This document shows, one piece after another, positions 17,743-28,131 of a stretch of 64,000 bases of DNA. The notes under the pieces are model-generated. The model did no database searches. It was not told the DNA's origin and worked only from the letters and a program-made list of their open reading frames with translations. Source of the stretch: Zizania palustris. Taxonomy: Eukaryota; Streptophyta; Magnoliopsida; Poales; Poaceae. Both the position numbers and the translations under genes were made by a program. How positions within the stretch are numbered: the stretch's first letter is position 1; every line of letters starts with the position of its first letter. The stretch is taken from contig JAAALK010000287.1 of assembly GCA_019279435.1 (NCBI GenBank), forward strand, positions 84,261,886-84,325,885, written 5' to 3'.

Positions 17743-18323
17743 CCTCCCAAGACGGATGCTTGATGGATGATACCCTAAGGTACCAATCGCGTCAACTAGG
17801 AAGTGTGGAAAGGAAAGCCCTAAAGCTAAGGTGCCAATCAGAAGAAAGCATGGTGGAATGTTTGAAGGGGATCCGATTGGTTTCCACATTGATGATATCA
17901 ACGGGATCAGTGTTACCCATTGGACCTAGAAATTGGTGAGTCGCGTGGTCAACAAGGGGAATAGAAACCTAGTTCCACAAGTTCTACAAACAAGGCATAA
18001 AGAAAAAACAATGAAAATGGGCGAAGAAAAATGAGTGAACTAGGGGAAACCAAAGAAATGGGAGGATGCCAAAAGTTTACCTCGGGGACTACGTCAACGG
18101 TGGCCATCGCTGGCGATGGCAAAAGCATGGGACCGGCAAAGAAGAGGGAAACGACGAGCGGCGGTGGTCGCAAGAAAACAACGGAAAGCTCGGGGGGAAA
18201 ATACAGAAGTAGTGAGTAGAAAGCGTGAAGAAAAAGGGCAGAGCAACCGGGGTACTTATAAAGCAAGAAGTAACTTCTCGTCAGCTGGGTCAAGCCGATT
18301 CCGCTAGATTCGGTGGGGCCACC
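17743..18323. other. Repeat-derived stretch without a clear gene
   Basis: No convincing ORF. The part from about 18200 to 18323 resembles E8 sequence around 39770-39850 (shared CTGGGTCAAGCCGATTCC-like core, a CTTATA box). It continues after the solo LTR at 18807, so 18200-18323 and 18807-19060 were once one stretch of an E8-like repeat. Confidence 0.5.
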
Positions 18324-18806
18324 TGTTGGCGCAAAAAGGTTACACCAACAGGTTCTCTGTTTCAAGAACAAACAGTGTGCTCGTGTTTAAGAACTTACTC
18401 GAGCCTCCGTATTGGATAATAACTCAAGTAGTCCGAATCTGTGTATTAAATGGTCGGAGATCCCTTTTACAGGGTAGAGAGGGGGGTATTTATAGGCAAA
18501 AACGTCTAAGGAAAAGACCTAATTACCCCTAGATTACAACCGACATAGCGGAACTGTTCAGTACCCGGAGCAAGGTTAAATAAGGTAAAACTCCCCAATA
18601 CGGATGGATAAGCCAAACAACTTATCAATCTTGTCGCCCTGCTTCGGAGCCTCCATATCCTGCGGAGGGTTCCTCAGGACTTCATATCGAGGCACCCTTC
18701 GGCTCGACGCCTCCACCTTCGAATAAGAGCCCACCAGCTCCGAAGCTTAAGGAATCTTTGAGTTATTGATCTCTAAGTCTTCTAAGTGAAGCAATTTCCC
18801 CCAACA
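18324..18806 (-). repeat. Solo LTR of the E2/E4 superfamily (483 bp)
   Basis: It begins TGTTGGCGCAAAAAGG and ends TTTCCCCCAACA on the plus strand, and it has the GGGGGGTATTTATAGG TATA region of the E2/E4 LTRs, but is diverged. The flanking 5 bp are identical (CCACC at 18319-18323 and 18807-18811), a perfect target duplication directly around the LTR. The internal region has therefore been lost by LTR-LTR recombination. Confidence 0.88.
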
Positions 18807-19667
18807 CCACCTACAATGTTCGACAAAAGGTAATCATGAGTATGATTTTCAAAAATGTTGAGATCTTTGTAGGCCCAAAATTATAGGAACCAAATCTTCG
18901 GCATAAAAAACACCAATACAAAACTTTGTGGGCTGAAGCCTGGTCCAATGCCGCCACGAATGACGTAGATACGTTGGAACAGGCTGATGGAGGAGGGGGT
19001 GCCCGATCTTCCGTCAGGTGGGGGATAAACAACGTTTTGTGGAGAACTCGACGTTGACAATCCGGCTTCTGATCAATGAGATCGGCCCTTGCAATCGCTA
19101 CACCACTGCTCCGTTGGTTATCAACCAAGCACAGCCTGATTGACCTTGCCAAGAAGGCTAATCCTTGCCTACGAATCGAAGAACACAAGCAAGAACGCAG
19201 AAAACGCAATCGAATTGGAAATTCTATTGGAATCTACGAATTGGGGTTCACTTACAAATCCGGCGAAGCGGAGGCTATCAAAGCAACATGTAAAATAAAC
19301 CCAAAAACCCTAGATGGCTGTAGAAACACCTTATATAGTAGTTTGGGACGCACCGCTAATGGGCTCAACTGGATACACGGCCCAAAGGCCCAATGACGCA
19401 GAAAACAGCATGCTGACAGATTTTGGACTCTATCTTGTTTTGACGATTCCCGTTGATCTATAACGAATTTTGAGATGAAACTAGCGGCATTGGAAAGGTT
19501 ATGAAGTTATCTTTCCATGGATGGGTGGAACGTCAAAAACAGAGTCTGTATGCAGCCTAGGTGATGATTTTAGTGCATGCTGCTTGTGAAGTTATTTTTC
19601 CGTGGATGGTGGAACGTCAAAAACGAAGTCCGTATGCAGCATGGGCGATGATTTTTAGTGCATGCTG
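18807..19667. other. Old repeat sequence flanking the solo LTR and E6
   Basis: At 18915-18985 the plus strand encodes LWAEAWSNAATNDVD, close to WNEAWYDAATKSEVD in E8 (39986-40050), so this is a relic of an E8-like region after pol. From about 19070 the sequence looks like a promoter-bearing repeat (CCTTATATAG at 19329) that I cannot assign. It ends in a duplicated 84-bp unit next to the E6 LTR. Confidence 0.45.
19501..19667. repeat. Direct duplication, about 84 bp, two units
   Basis: ATGAAGTTATCTTTCCATGG ... TTTTAGTGCATGCTG (19501-19582) is followed by a diverged second copy, GTGAAGTTATTTTTCCGTGG ... TTTTTAGTGCATGCTG (19586-19667). The second unit abuts the E6 5' LTR exactly. Confidence 0.8.
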
Positions 19668-20234
19668 TGATGAGGACATCAGTACATCTACACCACCAGC
19701 ACCTTCTTCAGCGCCAGCTCCTTCTGGGACAATCACGAGGGCCCGTGCAAGAGAGCTGAACTTCATCATACTACTAAAGAATGAAGGCCCAGAAGAATAA
19801 ACGCGGGCCTACCTAGAGTCGGCCTACCTAGGGGCGCCCCCCTCCTTGGCCGTCCACATCAAGGGTTGCGCCCACCTCTCCCCCTCTATTTAAATATAGC
19901 CTTGTCATTCCCATAGACTTGAGTTTATTTACAATTAGCTTTTGCTACTCTCGGCACGCGCCAAATAGTGTTGTCCTCATGTGTTTCAGAACTCCACCTT
20001 GAATGATATTCATATTGCTCGCATCTTTTTCTTGTTCGTTCTTCGGTTCGAACAGGAAACGATCTTCGTGATGAGGCTGATCTTGCATCAACAAGGTCGG
20101 TAACCACAGGGAGTTGGTTCAGCGATTGCATTGGCGCTTCGGGTTCGCTCGTCGTAGTCGGATCGTGAGGGTCTTCTTCCACCAAATCTAAGTTATCTCT
20201 ACTCACCGAAAGATCGAGCACTTCAGCTCCATCA
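19668..20234 (+). repeat. E6 5' LTR (567 bp)
   Basis: TGATGAGGACATC ... CAGCTCCATCA. It contains TATTTAAATA at 19887-19896 as the likely core promoter. Its first 130 bp are open and encode the same peptide as the 3' LTR copy (ITRARARELNF), which in the 3' copy forms the C-terminus of Pol. Confidence 0.92.
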
Positions 20235-20236
20235 AG

Positions 20237-20250
20237 TGGTATCGGATTTT
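20237..20250 (+). promoter_or_regulatory. E6 primer-binding site
   Basis: TGGTATCGGATTTT, 2 bp after the LTR, resembles the initiator tRNA-Met site TGGTATCAGAGC. It is diverged after position 7. Confidence 0.6.
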
Positions 20251-21244
20251 CCGGGATGATCGGTGAGTTTATCGAGTGTTTGTCCCTTCCTACAGTCCAC
20301 AAAACAAAACACAAAAATTTATTTCAGGTTAGATCCTTGTCCCAGCACCTTTTTGAGCCTTGCACTATCTTTCAATAATTTGCTTTGTTGAATTTGTGTG
20401 CTTACGCGTGTCAATTGTTGCTGGTTACTTGTGCATCTTCATCTGCATGTCACGCAACCCCCCTAGCCGTGCGCCCCTCCCTTCCCTGCCTTGTGTGTCC
20501 TTTGGAAAGTTAGAAAAAACAATATAGGTTGCCTCATTCTGATCAACCTCATTTGAGAAAGTTTTTGTTGCCTTCCATACAAAGGGCAGTCAATTATTGC
20601 TGGTTACCTAATATTAATCACACTCATTTGAGAAAGTTTTGATTGCCTTCCATACAAAGGGCAGTCAATTATTGTTGGTTGCCTAATATTGATCACACTC
20701 ATTTGAGAAAGTTTTGGTTGCCTACCATACAAAGGGCAGGTTGCCTCATTTGCGAAAGTCTTGATCACCTACCATACAAAGAGCCGTCCATTATTGCTGG
20801 TTGCCTAATTTATTTGCAAGTTTCTCCGGATAAAAAAAAGATAAAAAAAGAAAGAAAAGAGAAGAAAAACAGCAAGGAGGCGACCCCCCTGGCCGTGCGC
20901 CCCTCCCCCCTTCCATCCCTGCTCACGTCTTCGGTTCCCCCTTTTCGTGTGCCACCTTGTGCACTTTGTTTCCAGTAGCTTTGGTTACGTATTTGGCACT
21001 ATAATTCAACCTTGCATTATTGTTTGATTGTGCTAATCCTTGTTTTGAGTGCAGCCTACCTAGAACTCCACATAGTTCTACAATGAGCAGATTTTGTTTC
21101 TCCAAGCAATCGCTGCTCCAATATTTCGCCGGTTCCACCTGTTGGTTGCAGGTCACCCCTGTGCGTTTGGTAAGAACGGATAAGAATTTGATAACAACAC
21201 GTCTGTGAGCGACTGATCCACACCCTTGTTGTAGGTTTTGCTTT
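20251..21244 (+). other. E6 5' leader with minisatellite
   Basis: A non-coding leader matching the E3 leader, with an A-rich run at 20830-20875. Repeat units starting GGTTGCC or GGTTACC lie at 20527, 20602, 20677, 20739 and 20799. Confidence 0.7.
20527..20805 (+). repeat. E6 leader minisatellite (75-bp period, shrinking to about 60)
   Basis: Unit starts at 20527, 20602, 20677, 20739 and 20799 share CTCATTTGAGAAAGTTTT and CCATACAAAGGGCAG. Two periods are exactly 75 bp; the last two are 62 and 60. Shared with E3 in the same place. Confidence 0.8.
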
Positions 21245-21561
21245 GTGTTTGCGCTAACTATGGCAGGCGACGACGAAACGAAGGATACACAGCTGCTAGA
21301 TGTGCGAGCACAGGTTGATGGCCTTGCTACGGACATGACGATGATGCATGAGCGGTTTGATTCAACGATCACTTCGTCTACCAAACGCTTTGACCAGATA
21401 GACCTCGCTCAGACGGCCATGGTGACCACGCTCGACACCATCATGTCACGACTCGATACGTTGACTACGTCACTCACCGAGTTGCAAAAGGATTATGGCG
21501 GTGATACATAACAGGATGATGGACCTCGCCACGGTCGCGCACGTCGCGTGGTACGTCACCC
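21245..21561 (+). pseudogene. E6 gag, 5' part, cut by E7
   Basis: It starts MFALTMAGDDETKD as in E3 and stays in frame for 88 codons to a TAA near 21509, where E3 has a Glu codon (YGGDTEQ). Coding similarity continues to 21561, where E7 is inserted. Downstream coding resumes at 32909 in the same frame after the duplicated CACCC. Confidence 0.88.
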
Positions 21562-23495
21562 TGTAGCACCGAAAGTAACGACCAGAGGGGGGTGAATGGG
21601 TGCCTAAAAATTCTTTCGAATCAATGGCCTGCTCCCAATACCCAACGCACCTCTAAAAAACTAAACAGCAAAGAATGAACAGATACCCTAAGTCTAAAGG
21701 TATCTAGCCTAGAAGCAACTGTTGATAAACAGAGAAATGCCAATGCAGTGCTAATAGACAGATAAACAGAGTACACGAGACAAGGCTAGATAAACTTCTC
21801 AGAAAAGCAATCTAAGTGCACTATGTATGAGAAGAGAAGTTACTGTTCAAATCTGTCTCCTGTTCGGATCTTGGCGAAGCCTGCTTCGCCGGTTGAGGTC
21901 TGCTTCGGTGGTCGAAGCCTGCTTCGCTGGTCGAAGCCTGCTTCGGAGATGGTTGACGAAGACGTGTGAAGGTTGACAGATACGAGACGAAGGTTGAATT
22001 GGTCTAGCCTAGCTCAAGTGGAAAAAGCGAAGTAGGCTTCGAAGCAACGTACGAGGGTAACGAAGCTTGCTTCGAACAGAGTACTTCGAAGTACAACCTT
22101 CGGACAGAGCTTCAAACACTACGCACAAAAAGACAACCTTCGAAGGAGTAGCGAAGCCTGTCACACGACAGAGAAACCAAATTCGAAGCCTACACTCTAC
22201 CTTCAAAAAAACAACCTTCGAACTAACACATTTAGATCTTCGAAACAGACAGCTGCAAACCCCGAGCGAAGTCTATCAGAGAGACTAGCTTCGAAGCCAA
22301 TTTCGAAGCCTGTCAAAGTATCAACTTTGAACAGCTCAAAATAGAGAATACCTTCGCAAAGGTTGTCGAAGTGTGTTAAGCCAACAGACAGCACAAAACC
22401 ATACTTCAAAGTTAACAGCACAGAGTGAAATCAAAAAACGAAGCCCTCGAAAATGTTAGATCGAAGCCTGCCTCACGGAGCTGAGGGACTTCGAACATAG
22501 AGAAGGGGCTTCGCTAGAAATAGCCAGAAAAGGTATTCAGTCTTGTCTGCTTCGATCAAAAAGCTACGCAGAAAAAGCAAAGCCTAGGTACTAGTGTACT
22601 GTTGCTACAGTGTAGTAGTACTACTTGCAACAGTGCACAAGAACTAGTACTCACGGAAGAACAAAAAATGACGCAACAAAGAAGCTTCTGTTCCCAAATA
22701 AAATCAGGCTGCGCATGTAAACCGAAGCATTTACTCCTCAAAACAAACACTGCACACCGAATGAAATCAACAGGAAATAAAGCTTCACAGCAATAAGATG
22801 AACAGCAAAGATGCAGTAATGGCGTGAGAGGAAGCCTGGCGGCGCACAACAGGAGAGAGACAAACACGCAGGAACAAAATGACCCAAATGATTGAAAAGT
22901 AAATTCTGGAAGGGTAATCCAACCCTAGGGATTGGGGCCCTATTTATAGGCTGCCCAATGACCTAGAATATTCCACCAGCCCCTTAGGGTTTTTTACAGA
23001 TGCAAGAATAAAAGGAAAAGACTCAACTGCCCTTAGGATTTTTTACAGACTCGACTGACTGACTGTGGGCCTTGAGATACAAATGACTTATTCGGAAGCT
23101 AAGCTTTCGTAGCGACTACGGCTTCTCTTCTGGAGAGTCGGATACAAGATTAACGGTTGTCAGTTTTGCGCCGAAACTGACAAAGCCTCCACCGACTTAG
23201 CACCAGGTACCCAGATTGGGCCGGCCTGATTCCGCAGCTCTCTCAGCCCGGCAATCACTCACCGCTCGTGTACCCAGATTGGGTCTTCTGCTGCTTCTGG
23301 CCCATGTACCCAGATTGGGCCAGCCCGACTTCGCAGCCTCCTCTGCCCGACAGTCACTCGCTGCCCGTGTACCTGAGTCACACGCGGCCCATGAAACAGC
23401 AGATCTCCTTTCTTCTCAGTCCTCTTTGACTATCGTTGACAATGACTCATCACATCTGGAGCCATGAGGCCCACGCTATTCAGCATGGCTCCTCA
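21562..23495 (-). repeat. E7 3' LTR (1934 bp)
   Basis: The plus strand starts TGTAGCACCGAAAG and ends GGCTCCTCA. It includes a short GAAGCCTGCTTCG-rich tandem array (about 21885-21950, period about 21 bp) and a minus-strand TATA box at 22941-22948. It differs from the right copy by point changes and, near 23270, by a block where the right copy has extra sequence. Confidence 0.93.
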
Positions 23496-23508
23496 ATCTC
23501 CCCCTTGA
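23496..23508 (-). promoter_or_regulatory. E7 polypurine tract
   Basis: The minus strand reads CAAGGGGGAGAT directly before the 3' LTR (TGAGGAGCC), where plus-strand DNA synthesis would be primed. Confidence 0.8.
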
Positions 23509-24831
23509 TGAGTGCATTGTCAACACTTCAATTCTTCAGCTCTTCAGAACATGCGAACAACTGTGGAAACACGAAAACAAAGAAGAAGAAAAATAAAGTA
23601 AAAGTTTAACCTTAATGACCAAAAGCCGAACAAAAGCAAGAAGCGGTCATTATGGTTAACCAAAGGTACAATCTCAAAAACGAGTGCAATCTCAGAATCA
23701 TCAACAAGGATAGCAAAAGAGTAAGGACAAACAGGACAAAAACTCAACTCCCCCTTAAACTCACATTCCAAGATTTCTCCCCCATGTTGACAAGTGAACT
23801 CATCAAGCACTCAAAAGAGACACAGACTCCCCCTGAACTGCAACTCCCCTTGAAAATATGCAATGAATGTAACTGGAGTGCAGGTGGAGTGAATAAAGCA
23901 TGCTTCTCAGATATGATTGACTGCAATTACAACATCTAACAAGTAGAGCAAAAGACATACTGTCTAAGACACATAGCATGATCAGTGCAACAGATGATAT
24001 CTAAAGAAAGTCATTAGCACGCATTTTTCAGGTTTTGCAAACAAAAACATCACCATATTTTCCAGTTAACAAGCAAGGTAAAGCATGAGATGTAGAAGCT
24101 AATCTGATATCTACCAAGATAAGCATTGTCCAAAACAAAGTGCTTCAGCAAACTTGTTATCATTTCAATTTTCAGGCTTTTTCTTTTCTCTTTTTCATTT
24201 ATGCCAGGGGTTATTTGCATGTCAAACCTTATGATGACCGACCAAGTCAAGCCTAGGCCAGATCTGGACCATCAGAAGCTTAAGACTTTGGTCTTGGCAT
24301 ACACTACATTGTTCTAGTTCATACCAAAGTGCTATGGTATGCAGTCCAGAACAATGCAATGCGACAAAGCAAACCCACCTGGTTCTTTTGCAAGTAATGC
24401 ATAAAGAGGCATGGAATTTTCATTTTTCTTGATTTTTCATCATTTTTATAGCACATTTCCATGTTTTAAAGCAGAAAGATGTCCAAGTTGCATGTTTGCA
24501 TCTAAGTCAGGAACTAGCTACAAGGCATGTAACAGATAGCAAGAACATTCAGCTTACACATGCTGGTTACCAGAAGCAATGGTGATCATTTTTCAAGTTT
24601 TAAAGCATAAAAGCCATGCATATGACAGATATCAGACATATCAAGTGAACTGAACTAAAGCATGATCATTGACAAGTATTCAAAAGCATGTACTAACTAG
24701 AATACGTAAAGCAGTTCAATCATATAACAGAAGCAGCTCTAAGGTGTGATATGTGAATATGCATGATATGAACACACACAAAAAGACTCAAGAAAAGAGT
24801 AAAGAAGAAAGAAAAATTGACGCAAAATATC
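23509..24831 (-). other. E7 region between pol and 3' LTR
   Basis: About 1.3 kb, AT-rich, with no credible coding frame. A block at 24240-24400 is homologous (inverted) to the window end 63880-64000 of E13, confirming it as a conserved untranslated part of this lineage. Confidence 0.65.
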
Positions 24832-25535
24832 CTAGAAAAGATACACAACACCCAAATCCCCTCGTAAACGCTCAAAGGTAGACTGATCTAGGGGTTTGGT
24901 GAAAATGTCAGCCAACTGATGATGGGTATCAACATGAACAAGGTCAATGACACCTTTCTCATATTGATCCCGCAGAAAGTGAAAGCGCACATCAATATGT
25001 TTGGTTTTTGAATGGAGACAAGGGTTTTTCCCTACACTAATAGCACTGGTGCTGTCGCAAAACAATGGAACCCTGGTAGGAAAGAATAACCCAAAATCTC
25101 GCAAAGTGGAAATCATCCAAACTAACTGTGAGCAGCAGCTACGTAGTCAGCCTCTGTGGTCGAAAGAGCAACTCTAGATTGCTTTCGAGAAGACCAAGAG
25201 ACAAGAGAAGAACCAAGAAACTGGCAAGTACCGGAAGTCGACTTGCGATCCAACCGGCACCCACCAAAGTCGGCATCCGAAAAGCCAGATAAATCAAGAG
25301 ATGATGATGCTGAATAGTAAAGACCGAGATCAGGCGCATAAGTGAGATACCTGAAGATGCGATCCAACCGACACCCACCAAAGTCGGCATCCGAAAAGCC
25401 AAATAAATCAAGCGATGATGATGCTGAATAGTAAAGACCGAGATCGGGCGCATAAGTGAGATACCTGAAGATGCACTTGACAGCCTGCCGATGAGACGCG
25501 CGTGGTGAAGACTGGAACCGCGCGCAAAGTCCCAC
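24832..25535 (-). pseudogene. E7 RNase H with internal duplication
   Basis: Copia RNase H carrying GFSDADFGGCRLDRKSTSGT, WSSRKQSRVALSTTEADYVA and HSKTKHIDVRFHFLRDQ, ending TKPLDQSTFERLRGDLG. A stretch of 114 bp (25246-25359 and 25360-25473, 38 codons each, IFRYLTYAPDLGLYY to GGCRLDR) is duplicated in frame, so the first catalytic Asp region occurs twice. A stop at about 25119-25121 separates the last 95 codons. Confidence 0.88.
25246..25473 (-). repeat. In-frame 114-bp tandem duplication in E7 RNase H
   Basis: Two adjacent copies (25246-25359, 25360-25473) start CGATCCAACC on the plus strand and differ at only a few positions. The two 38-residue translations are the same except for one Phe/Ser difference. 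Confidence 0.9.
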
Positions 25536-26575
25536 AGCGAACTATATGTCCGGTTTTGTCGCCGTTAAGTACAGCGGCGAACCGATCATCCCTCGAAACT
25601 CCCTTTCATTGACCTTGACACCGCTCTCGTCCTTGTCCAGACCCCCAGATGTGCCCATCGGGGTCATCTGCGGCTTCAACTCCCCACCAAAGTCAAATTT
25701 CTTAAGCATATCGTGAGTGTACTTACCTTGGTGGATGAAGGTGCCATCCTTGGTCTGCTTGATCTGGAGTCCTAAGAAGTACTTAAGCTCACCCATAAGG
25801 CTCATCTCAAACTCACTGTGCATCTGCTCAGAAAACTTGGACACAAGATCATTAGTAGTACCGCCAAAAATAATATCATCCACATAAATCTGGGCGACTA
25901 AGAAATCTGAAGCATCTCTGAGCAAGAAAAGAGTTTTATCCACCGAACCGATCACAAAGCCCTTCCCCAACAAAAATTGCTTCAACCGGTCATACCAAGC
26001 CCTGGGGCTTGCTTCAACCCGTATAAAGCTTTTTGCAACTTGAAAACATGTCGAGGAAACTTAGGTTTCTCAAAACCGGGGGGCTGCCTAACATAAACTT
26101 CCTCCTCTATAAACCTGTTCAGTAAAGCACTCTTAACGTCCATTTGAAAAAGCTTAAAACCCTTCGAAGCGGCAAAAGCTAAAAGAATGCGAATGGACTC
26201 AAGACGGGCAACAGGGGCGAAAGTTTCTTCAAAGTCAATACCTTCTTTCTGGCAAAAACCCTAGGCCACTAGTCGAGCTTTGTTGCGCACCACAACCCCA
26301 TCTTCACCTTGTTTGTTTTCGAACACCCACTTGGTGCCTATGGGGTTGCATCCTGGTGGCGGCTCAACTAGTGTCCAAACCCGATTGCGGACAAAGTTCT
26401 CAAGCTCTTCTTGCATAGCATTAATCCAATTAGAATCAGAAAGAGCATGAGAAACATCTCTGGGCTCAAAAGATGCAACAAAAGCAGATTCAGCAAACAC
26501 AGCAAGAGAGGCACTAGATGAACGCAAAGTTCTCTCAGTCAAATCACCAATGATGAGCTCTGAGGGATGGTCACG
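25536..26575 (-). pseudogene. E7 reverse transcriptase
   Basis: It begins in the integrase-RT linker (NWINAMQEELENFVRNRVWT), then RT with motif A FKLFQMDVKSALLN, YGLKQAP and catalytic YVDD in AQIYVDDIIFGG, then LGLQIKQTKDGTF. It is broken by CAG to TAG stops near 26573 and 26261, a one-base deletion near 26003 and a stop at about 25542. Catalytic Asps are all present. Confidence 0.88.
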
Positions 26576-28126
26576 CTAAACTACTTGGGTTCCCTGGTGA
26601 TCTGAAGTCACCTCACCGGAGTCAGCAGCTGGCACCTCTGGACTCGACTGAGGGGGCTCGATAGAAGTGGAAGAAGTGATCAGAGGTCCGCCCTCATCCT
26701 CAGTCGAAGTCTCAGAAGGTGTGGGCTCTGCGGGGGGTGCAGAAGGCCAACCCTCATCAACAGCTGGAGTATCCTCATCTTCCTCGAAGATGGACTCTCC
26801 GAGCTGACCATCAACAGAAGGCTCAAAAGAAGGAGTCAAAGAAGGCAAGGACTCATCAAAAGAAACCTCACAAGTCTCGACAAGCAGCTGGGATTCAAGG
26901 TTCCAAACACGGAAGCCTCAAGAATGCAAAGCGTATCCAAGAAAAACACCATCCCAGCAACGAGACTCAAATTTGTCCAAATGCCCTCCCTTCTTGAGCA
27001 GAAAGCACTTGCAGCCAAATGCTCGCAAGTGGCTCACTTTGGGCTGTCTGCCAAACCGCAATTCGTACGAGGTCTTACCTAGGTAAGCTCTAAGAAAAAT
27101 GCGGTTGGCCAGATAGCAAGCCGTGTTCATGGATTCAGCCCAAAAACGCCTAGGAGTCCTGTGCTCATCGAGCATCGTCCTGGCCATCTCGACTAGCGTG
27201 CGGTTCTTTCATTCCACAACGCTGTTCTGTGGGGGAGTGTAAGGAGAAGAAAACTGATGGTCAAGACCCTGATCACTACAGAAGCTGACAAACTGAGAGT
27301 TCTTAAACTCAGAGCCATTGTCGGAGTGAATTGCTCGCATCCGACCATTGTTCTCATTCTTCAGCTTCAAAATCAGGTCATGAACAAACTGAAAAGTTTC
27401 ATCCTTAGACTCCAAAAAGAAAACCCACGAGAAACGAGAAAAGTCGTCAACAATGACAAGCGCGTACCACTTCCCACCGACTGAACGTACCCGAGCTGGA
27501 CCAACAGTGTCCAAATGTAACAGCTCGCCCGGATACGAAGTCATCTGAGTCACAAGTGAGTGAGAAGCAGCAACCATTTTCCCATGATGACAGGGATGGC
27601 AAACTAGATCCTTCTCCATCTTAATCTTGGGCAATCCTCGGATGAGGTCCATAGAGCTCAACCTGACTAGCAGATCAAAACTCAAATGACCTAACCTCCT
27701 ATGCCACTTCCAGAGCTCGGAGGAGGATCCAGTAATCAAACATCGAGAAGGGCCAAAAGAACTAGAGAAGTCAATTCGAAAAACTTTATCGAATGGTAAA
27801 ATCTGGCAAATCAAAGACCCTCTAGAATCAATCATGGAAGAATTACCCTTCTTAAAACGCACTTCCAAACCATCCTCAAGCAGTTGCGAAACAGAAATCA
27901 AATTGAAGTTCAAATTCTTAACCAAGGCAACATTCTTCAAAGAGAAATGATCTGAAATGCGAATTGAGCCAATGCCACTTACTTTCCCTTGACCACTGTT
28001 CCCGAATGTGATGTACTCTTTGGAGCTCGGGGGAGTGAGACTGGAGAACCATCTGCGATGTCCCATCATGTGGCGAGAGCATCGTGAGTCCATGATCCAA
28101 ACGTCCTCCAGTCCCCGATCCTGCAC
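26576..28126 (-). pseudogene. E7 protease and integrase
   Basis: Protease box WIMDSRCSRHM (copia elements normally have D-S-G; here Arg replaces Gly), then pre-integrase LWKWHRRLGHLSFDLLVRLS with the HHCC zinc site, integrase core LHLDTVGPARV, SDNGSEFKN and PPQNSVVE, ending in a CGA to TGA stop at 27206. It resumes ARTMLDEHRTPRRFWAES and SYELRFGRQPKVSHLRAFGC. Another stop lies at 26918. An acidic Ser/Pro linker (26576-26848) leads to RT. Confidence 0.9.
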
Positions 28127-28131
28127 AATCA

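Noticed and set aside
18305..18323. Primer-binding site next to the LTR at 18324 (minus strand TGGCCCCACC)
   Set aside because: CCACC flanks both sides of the LTR, so it is the target duplication of a solo LTR, not a PBS.
17949..18371. 140-codon minus-strand frame with hydrophobic stretches
   Set aside because: Crosses the solo LTR boundary at 18324 and its duplication, so it cannot be an original gene.
20527..20805. CRISPR-like array (repeats of about 75 bp)
   Set aside because: The repeats are contiguous without unique spacers, lie in a plant retroelement leader and vary in length.
22009..22867. Several minus-strand frames inside the E7 LTR, repeated at 31389-32254
   Set aside because: Present in both LTRs simply because the LTRs are copies; no domain, and SIRE LTRs are not known to code.
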